A stretch of 64,000 bases of DNA from Labyrinthula sp. Ha (taxonomy: Eukaryota; Sar; Bigyra; Labyrinthulida; Labyrinthulaceae): the NCBI GenBank assembly GCA_015227615.1, contig JAALGZ010000007.1, forward strand, positions 930,001 through 994,000. The letters are read 5' to 3'. The notes beneath the pieces are model-generated. The model was not told the origin of the DNA. It was given only the letters and a program-made list of their open reading frames with translations, and did not search any database. The translations under genes were made by a program, and so were the position numbers. Below, piece after piece: positions 58,240 through 64,000 of the stretch. Numbering within the stretch: position 1 is the stretch's first letter; the number at the start of each line of letters is the position of its first letter.

Positions 58240-59838
58240 ATGACTGCAAGAGTTGATAAACTGCATAAGGTGGCTAAGCAGACAGAGAGTACACATTTGG
58301 GAATGAGAGATATTGATAAAGAATACACTAGAGCAGAATGTGAAGTAGAAGGGACTATACCTTTGTGGGTGAACGGTAACTTTTACGCACAGAGTGGAGG
58401 AGCTTTTGGAAGATCAAGTGGAGAAAAAGAAAAGAAATTTTCTGGAACAAATATATTGGATGGACTTGCTCATGTCATTGCTTTCCATATCGAAGGAGGT
58501 CAAGCACAGTTCTCTAACAAGTTTATGAGAACAATACCGTACGAAACTTTTGTTAAAACTGGGAAAAGAGAATGGAAAGGTGCTGATACATCACCTGGAA
58601 AGAAAAGGAACAGTGACGAAGTCCTGTATTCAGGTTCAAACCCTAACGTAACTTTTTGGGTTTTTGATGGTGGAAAGTCGATTGCAGCCACTACAGAAGG
58701 AGAGGGAGAAGTGTGTGTTTTTGATAACAACAACCTGACAACTTTAAGGTCTTTCAAATCTATTCAATTAGATTCAACAGAAGGCATTCGTACGATAATA
58801 AGCACAGCAAGTCACTTTTTTAGAGAGGGAAACTTAGGTGGTTATCATGTTGCTCTTGAGCTGGAGATAAATAAAGAAGGAATAACAAAGTTTGCCTATG
58901 ATATATTCCATGGTGACGCAGAGAACCAAAAAAGCTTCAATCTAGTTTACCAGCATGTAGTTGCCACATTGCCTCTTAAGAAAATAGGTGAAATTAACCT
59001 CAACCCTTCCCTCAGACCAAGCTATATGCACACTATTGCTCAATCTGAGAACTATCTCGTCTTGATATTGAGCAGCAACAAATGGGACTACGTGAAGCTA
59101 CTCTCTATGGACTTTACTGATGGTTTTTTTAATATGTTTCCAAAATTAGAACACCCAATTCAGTTTCTTGTATTTAAAAGGAATTCCAACTCTTCTCTGA
59201 ACAAACCAGTTCTCTTTAGCTCTAATGTAGTTGGAATGGCGTTTCATATTGGTAACTGTTATGAAAGGGGTGCGAATTTAATTCTAGAGACTACCCTGAC
59301 GAAGAACTACAAGTCTCCATATGCTTCATTTTATGCACAGTTCCAATTAAATTTGAAACATCCAGAAGAAACTGTGTACTGTAAATACTTGTATGAGAAC
59401 TTTGAAAAACTACCAACTGAGGTTAATGCTGGAAGTTTTCTTCAATTTGAGTTTCCCAATATAAATCCGGCGTATCATCAGAGACCTCATAAATACGTAT
59501 TTGGCTTAGTCAATACCTATGAAGCAACATCGAATGTCGTACGCTTAGATGTCGAGGAGAAAACTTTTAAAGCATGTAAATTGCTGGCTGAAGATAGGTT
59601 CATTCTACCGGAACCTGTTATCGTCCCACATCCATACTGCCTTTATGAACTGAATGCTATTGTCTTAGTACTAGCACTTGATATAAAATCAAGCAAGAGT
59701 AAGCTATTTATTCTCGATGGCGAAACTCTTGAAATTTGTTCAATTATTACTTGTCCCATGGCGTGCAACCTTGGGATCCATTCAGTGTTTGTAGGGAAAA
59801 CAAGATCGAGCTTAAATAATTTAATTTCTAAATACTAA
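58240..59838 (+). CDS. Carotenoid cleavage oxygenase family enzyme (RPE65/CCD)
   Basis: The 532-residue protein belongs to the iron-dependent carotenoid oxygenases. The four iron-binding histidines are all present: His 192 (TASHFF), His 264 (YMHTIAQ), His 336 (MAFHIGN) and His 514 (LGIHSVF). The second-shell glutamates are also there: Glu 404 (FLQFEFPNINP) and Glu 458 (ILPEPVIVP). The start (EGTIPLWVNGNFYAQSGGAF, then DGLAHVIAFHIEGG) matches the P-x-w-l-x-G...R.GP and fDG...v..f blades in altered form. Such enzymes cleave carotenoids, stilbenes or lignin-type alkenes, or isomerise retinoids; the substrate here cannot be told. Single exon, clean ATG after an A-rich leader. There is no clear plastid or secretory targeting sequence. 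Confidence 0.9.
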   Translation: MTARVDKLHKVAKQTESTHLGMRDIDKEYTRAECEVEGTIPLWVNGNFYAQSGGAFGRSSGEKEKKFSGTNILDGLAHVIAFHIEGGQAQFSNKFMRTIPYETFVKTGKREWKGADTSPGKKRNSDEVLYSGSNPNVTFWVFDGGKSIAATTEGEGEVCVFDNNNLTTLRSFKSIQLDSTEGIRTIISTASHFFREGNLGGYHVALELEINKEGITKFAYDIFHGDAENQKSFNLVYQHVVATLPLKKIGEINLNPSLRPSYMHTIAQSENYLVLILSSNKWDYVKLLSMDFTDGFFNMFPKLEHPIQFLVFKRNSNSSLNKPVLFSSNVVGMAFHIGNCYERGANLILETTLTKNYKSPYASFYAQFQLNLKHPEETVYCKYLYENFEKLPTEVNAGSFLQFEFPNINPAYHQRPHKYVFGLVNTYEATSNVVRLDVEEKTFKACKLLAEDRFILPEPVIVPHPYCLYELNAIVLVLALDIKSSKSKLFILDGETLEICSIITCPMACNLGIHSVFVGKTRSSLNNLISKY

Positions 59839-61179
59839 TCGTATAAGTATGATTCTAAATTTTCTCTTGAACATATTTTCTGAACCTTAGAGTCCTAGGC
59901 ACGAAGTCAAGACTTTACTCAATTAAACTGCACCAAGCTAGTTAGAATTCAAGGCAAAAAAAACTTCATTCGCTAAAGGAGAAACATAATTCATTCAACA
60001 GGGCTGGTATAATGTTGAAATTATTTGTCAAAGTATTAAGTAGTCCTATACCTTTAGTTCTACGAAATTTATCCTATTTCTTTGGAACTTAGCTCTTCCC
60101 CTATGAAAGCTCTGTACTGCGATTAAACTAACATATATTGTTATTTTCACGATGGGAATATGTTAATTGTTGGTTTTTTTATTTGAAGTACTTATTTTCT
60201 GTTATGAATCCAGGTTCAAATCTCCTAAGTTATAGCAGCCCGAAGTTCATACTAGAAGAGATAATCACATTTGTAAAAATAATCCAATGAGTCAGAGCTC
60301 AGAAGGATAGAGCGGATAATTACATTATTTAGTTTTTATGCAAGAAAAAGTTCCAGTTAATACACATTTAGGGTACCATCTGCTTTTAAAGATTTATCTT
60401 AAAGCATCTTTCTGTGATCACTGAGATGAGTAAATGATTAGGTTCTTAATGCTTAATAACAAGTTATATATTTGCTACGAAATATATAAGGTCTTATTTC
60501 CATATGACAGCCTGGACAAAACTATGGTAAAAATAAAACGTTTCAGAGCGCCCGGATAAAGTAGAACAATCCAAACACTTGAGAACGGCGTGTCTCGGTG
60601 AGACCAAGACATCCTCCCAACTTAAAAAGTTTCTCGTGTAGATTGTGAATAAGCTACGTGGCAGCTAGCATCCAGTTCTAGTCTAGTAGCTGTCCAATGA
60701 GCACGAATATTATTAGTTTGTCCAAAGAGTCTTATCTTGTGTCTTAAAGGGGAACTTTTGCTTATAGTAAATAAAATTATTCTGATTTGACTGAAGTGGA
60801 GATAGGATTCATTAGAATAGTGTTGGAGAAGTAATTGGCAAAGTCTTTATTAAAACATCCTGATACTTCAAATGAGAATGTTCCTTTCGAATAAAAACTA
60901 GGTAAATCTCCTGACTATGTTGAAGAACATAGCGGATGCTGCGATCTAACTTATTACCACTGGTAACTTTAATCTAAGTTATGTCGTCAATTAAATAAAA
61001 GTTCAGTTTCTAAGCCCATCTTAAAGTCGTAAGGTAGAAAGTACTTGTAACCCATATATAGCAAAGCTCCGTAAGGATAATGTCAAAGTGGTACACTAAT
61101 CTTTGAAATTTGGTTGAGAGATAATAGAGGATAATCTAGTTTTACTCCTCATGTAGGGTTAGAAGATCCAACTGGTCAA
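59839..61179. other. AT-rich interval before the Ty3/Gypsy fossil
   Basis: About 1.3 kb with no supported frame or RNA gene. It may contain the 3' terminal repeat of the neighbouring retroelement, but the matching 5' copy lies outside the window. Confidence 0.4.
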
Positions 61180-64000
61180 GATGGATTCATAACAACAAGG
61201 TTGAAAATGAAATTTTTAGAGCCGTTGTTAGAATAAGGAATGTCAAATAGACTTGACACGATCAATTTAGAACATGGAGGTTCAAGGAAAATAGTGAGAG
61301 GCATTCCAGCTAATAAATATTCACTTCCACGTTGATATTCTAAAATAAGTTTGTCTCCATTAAGTAGAGCCTTAAACTGGATCTGGACTAACTCTTCAAG
61401 TAATCGTATAGAATAAGGGAAATTATCAACAGTTTGAGTATAATTTTTTTTCTGTCAAATAAATAAGAATCTGAGTTCTTTGTCTCTCCCAATGAGTATA
61501 AGTAGGGTAGATTGTTCCAATAATCTTGATCACCTAAACATGGTTTGTAAAACTTATTCGAAATGTCAACGTTTTCACTAAATTAATTCAAAAGATCTTC
61601 AGTGTAATATAAAATCCTTTTAGAAATGTCTTCCTTAGTTAAGTGTTGATTAGATAAAAATACTTTGCATTCTTCTGTATTTAGCTCTTGCTGGATTAAA
61701 ACTAAATATCTAAGGCTAGAAATCCTTCTAAAATATTGTATAGTAAATGTACTAGAATCAAATTCAGTACCAACTTGAGATTTAAATTGCTCAAGAATTT
61801 TATTCTTCTCTTGCAACATATGGAATTTTTTAGGTAAGTTCTTATGAAAAGATGTACTTCCTAAAACTTCTTCTAAGAATCTTTGAGCTACTTTGACTTC
61901 AAACCGTAAACCATGAAAGATTCCAATTGATTGAATATTCAACATTTGTTGAATTTGTGTTGACATCTGTTGCTTACTGCGAAATGGCAAGTAAATCAAG
62001 GATAAAAAATTCTCGTATTTTCCTCATCCATATTTGAGAATAAGCTTCGCTAAAATATCTTTCTCTTCTTCATACCATCCTATTTTATTTCCAGCATTAG
62101 ATAAAACGAATTTAGTTTTCTTTAAAAATCGAATGATGTTTTTTCTTTTTGGTTTCCCCCTCTTTTTTGATTTTTTAGTTCCTTCCTTCTTATCATGTCT
62201 TCGAAGTAGTTGCAGCAAAGCTTCTTTCGTATATTTGTTCTTAACTTCTTCCATAGTAAAACGTCGTACTAAAAGTGGGAGATCTTCGTAAAATGATATC
62301 AAATCTTGAAAATCGTTGTCACTGGAATCGAATCCGAGCCATTTAACTTCCATTTTGTATCTAGTTCGTCTTTCTCATGTTAACCTCAAGGAAACAATAC
62401 GATCCGCTTCTAGGCTAGAAAAGTTGTGTACAAATAATTTCTTCATCTGTTCTTTGTTAGGTGGTTGGGCGTTCGAATAGAGCCACATACGTGCACCGCG
62501 TACGGTTCTTCGTTTAGCTAATAAACTTTCCACAATATAAGCATTCTAGCTGATGGATTCAAGGACTTTATATGGTCCAATCCAGTTCAAACAAGTTTTT
62601 TCTGTAGCATTTAGAGTACCATGTTCGGAGATGAGAACATAATCTCTGGCCGAGTATTGTAACATTGGACCCCTGTTTTGATTTCTTTTAGAGTTTTCAC
62701 GATCTCTTTGAAGTTTTAAATTTTCAAAAATTTTGATCTTACAGTCTCTCTAGCTCATTCCTAATATTATTAGATGTGTTCACCACTTCCTCAACATTAA
62801 GGGGTTGAATGAGGTTCCCCTTATAAGAGGTAGCGAAAAATCTGGGAGGTTTGTGAATAATAGGCCCAGCCAGTTGATAATATAAAAATAGTTCATTCGG
62901 AGTCTTGTTCATTCGTCTTGGATTAGGGGAATTATTTATATGTTAGGAAATAATTTCAATGAGAGTTGGCCATTCCGATTCATGCATCTCAAACTGTGAG
63001 GTTAAGATTTTGATGAAATGTAGAGTGACGGTATTCATAGTTTCGACAGATCTATTTGTCCATGGAGAATAAGCAACTGTATAAGTTTGATCAAATTCAA
63101 ATGCTTTTGCAATAAGGTTAAGTAACTTGTTGGCAAAATGCAATCCATTGTCGCTAGTGATGAGAAAAGAGTGGGAGAATCCCAGATCACATCTCCAGCG
63201 CATCAAGACTCTTACCATGCCATCCGTTTTAGGTGATTCCTCATGTGTTAATAAAACTTTCCGCGCACAGAAGTCTAGTAGTACTAAAATATGGCCATGA
63301 ATATTAATGTAGAGATAGTCAGCTCTGATGATGTCTCTAGAGCGTTTTGCTAAATAAGTGAGATTGTAAGGTCTTCGTATGAAGTTAGTAGTTCCATTAC
63401 AATGTAAGCATCGTTATCGATGAGATATTAATAATAGCTTAAAGTATTTCTTTGGCATACTATGAAAGTAAATTTTGCTTAAATATTTCTTCTCCGCTGA
63501 AAAAGACGGATGAAATTTATGAATGTGGTTCAAAATGATGTTTTCGGCTGCTAGGGATCTGGAAATTATCAGCTGATTTTGAAAATATCATAGACCATCT
63601 TTTTCGTGACAGTCTTTTCCTATAAATTCTGACGGGAGTTTCTCTTGATGTTGAATAATTTAATGATCATCAAGTTTGTAATCTTTATTTTCAAAGTGAA
63701 ATGATTATAAAAAGGAGATGTGATTTTGCAAAAGTTCATCCTTCAGAGGGCTAATCTTCATTAACAAAATAAGTGGCAGGACGAAGTAGTCCATTGTTGA
63801 TCTCCTCCATCCTTTCCGAGTAGAAAACGGCGTCAATGTTATACAATCTTCTAATTCTAGCCACATCGAATGTAGAGTTTTGTAAGTAATTATCAAAATC
63901 CGCGACATGTTGAGGATCATCTTCGAAATCCGGCAGTATTTCTTCCGAATAAGTGTCTTGGAAACTATACAAAGTAGAAAAACTGCTAATTAAAGACAAA
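61180..64000 (-). mobile_element. Ty3/Gypsy (chromovirus-like) LTR retrotransposon fossil, running off the window
   Basis: Minus strand, order 5' to 3': a short pol segment (63705-63999) and an integrase core (about 62940-63420). Integrase text includes ADYLYINIHGHILVLLDFCA, LITSDNGLHFANK and VAYSPWTNRSVE, the D...D...E pattern of retroelement integrases. Then comes a chromodomain-like tail (about 62024-62560) with EVKWLGFDSSDNDF and FYEDLPLLVRRF, typical of Ty3/Gypsy chromoviruses. Downstream (61180-61999) is further coding-like text of unknown identity. The copy looks broken, with several interruptions, and is probably old but still readable. Reverse transcriptase, protease and gag, if present, lie beyond the right edge, and no terminal repeats could be paired. 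Confidence 0.7.
61583..61999 (-). other. Unidentified open frame downstream of Ty3/Gypsy pol
   Basis: A 138-codon ATG frame (MIYLPFRSKQQMSTQIQQML at the start) lies just 3' of the chromodomain segment on the same strand. It contains helical, charged text (QQELNTEECKVFLSNQHL). It probably belongs to the retroelement as an extra frame after pol, though it could be an unrelated captured fragment. No family is recognised. Confidence 0.35.

Noticed and set aside
60200-60240. GGTTCAAATC resembling a tRNA B box
   Set aside because: The flanking bases cannot form a T stem and there is no A box at the right distance, so it is not a tRNA gene.
1-64000. CRISPR array, operon or prokaryotic regulatory elements
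   Set aside because: No regularly spaced repeats, Shine-Dalgarno sites or polycistronic same-strand runs; all recognised genes are eukaryotic and several are spliced.

Overview
The window is nuclear DNA of an AT-rich microbial eukaryote that uses the standard genetic code (TAA, TAG and TGA all end genes; Trp is TGG). It is not bacterial or viral. There are spliceosomal GT-AG introns, an ERAD E3 ligase (Hrd1), the nucleolar WD40 protein PWP1, a mitochondrial tricarboxylate carrier, a PRMT1-type methyltransferase and two plant/protist-type calcium-dependent protein kinases (CDPKs). CDPKs point to an alveolate, stramenopile, rhizarian or archaeplastid relative rather than an animal or fungus, but the lineage cannot be fixed from the window. 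Most genes are single uninterrupted reading frames. Seven of the 20 recognised or well-supported complete genes carry one extremely short intron (29 to 31 nt, starting GTA and ending TAG); several start codons only appear once that intron is removed.

Layout. 1-2.7 kb: 3' end of a coiled-coil gene, PRMT1, a SANT/Myb protein. 2.7-5.4 kb: a small open frame and a decayed coding stretch. 5.4-8.6 kb: Hrd1 and a Gpc1-type glycerophosphocholine acyltransferase, convergent. 10.8-15.2 kb: a dense cluster (choline dehydrogenase-like GMC oxidoreductase, O-fucosyltransferase-like protein, BolA, short-chain dehydrogenase) whose gaps are 15, 26 and 1 nt. 15.2-24.4 kb: gene desert with one decayed coding patch. 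24.4-26.6 kb: an EGF-like/multipass membrane protein and a TVP38/VTT protein whose stop codons overlap. 26.6-31.7 kb: desert. 31.7-32.7 kb: a probable unrecognised gene split into small exons. 33-36.7 kb: LtrA-like and HGSNAT/DUF1624-like membrane proteins. 37.8-41.9 kb: a 1353-residue multipass protein with a C-terminal HSL-type hydrolase. 41.9-48 kb: desert. 48-52.8 kb: two CDPK paralogues flanking a Nudix hydrolase. 52.8-55.8 kb: desert with a Copia fossil. 55.8-59.8 kb: tricarboxylate carrier, PWP1 and a carotenoid-oxygenase family enzyme. 61.2-64 kb: a broken Ty3/Gypsy element running off the end.

The genes are housekeeping and membrane/lipid functions and form no single pathway. Loose themes are membrane and lipid biology (Hrd1, Gpc1, choline oxidation, VTT, LtrA, HGSNAT-like, lipase fusion) and calcium signalling (two CDPKs). 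Genes sit in tight islands, often convergent with almost no spacing, separated by 3 to 9 kb of AT-rich DNA with only decayed fragments. The most unusual items are the tiny introns, the giant membrane-hydrolase fusion with an internally repeated module, and the identical intron site in both CDPKs, which splits the catalytic HRD histidine codon.
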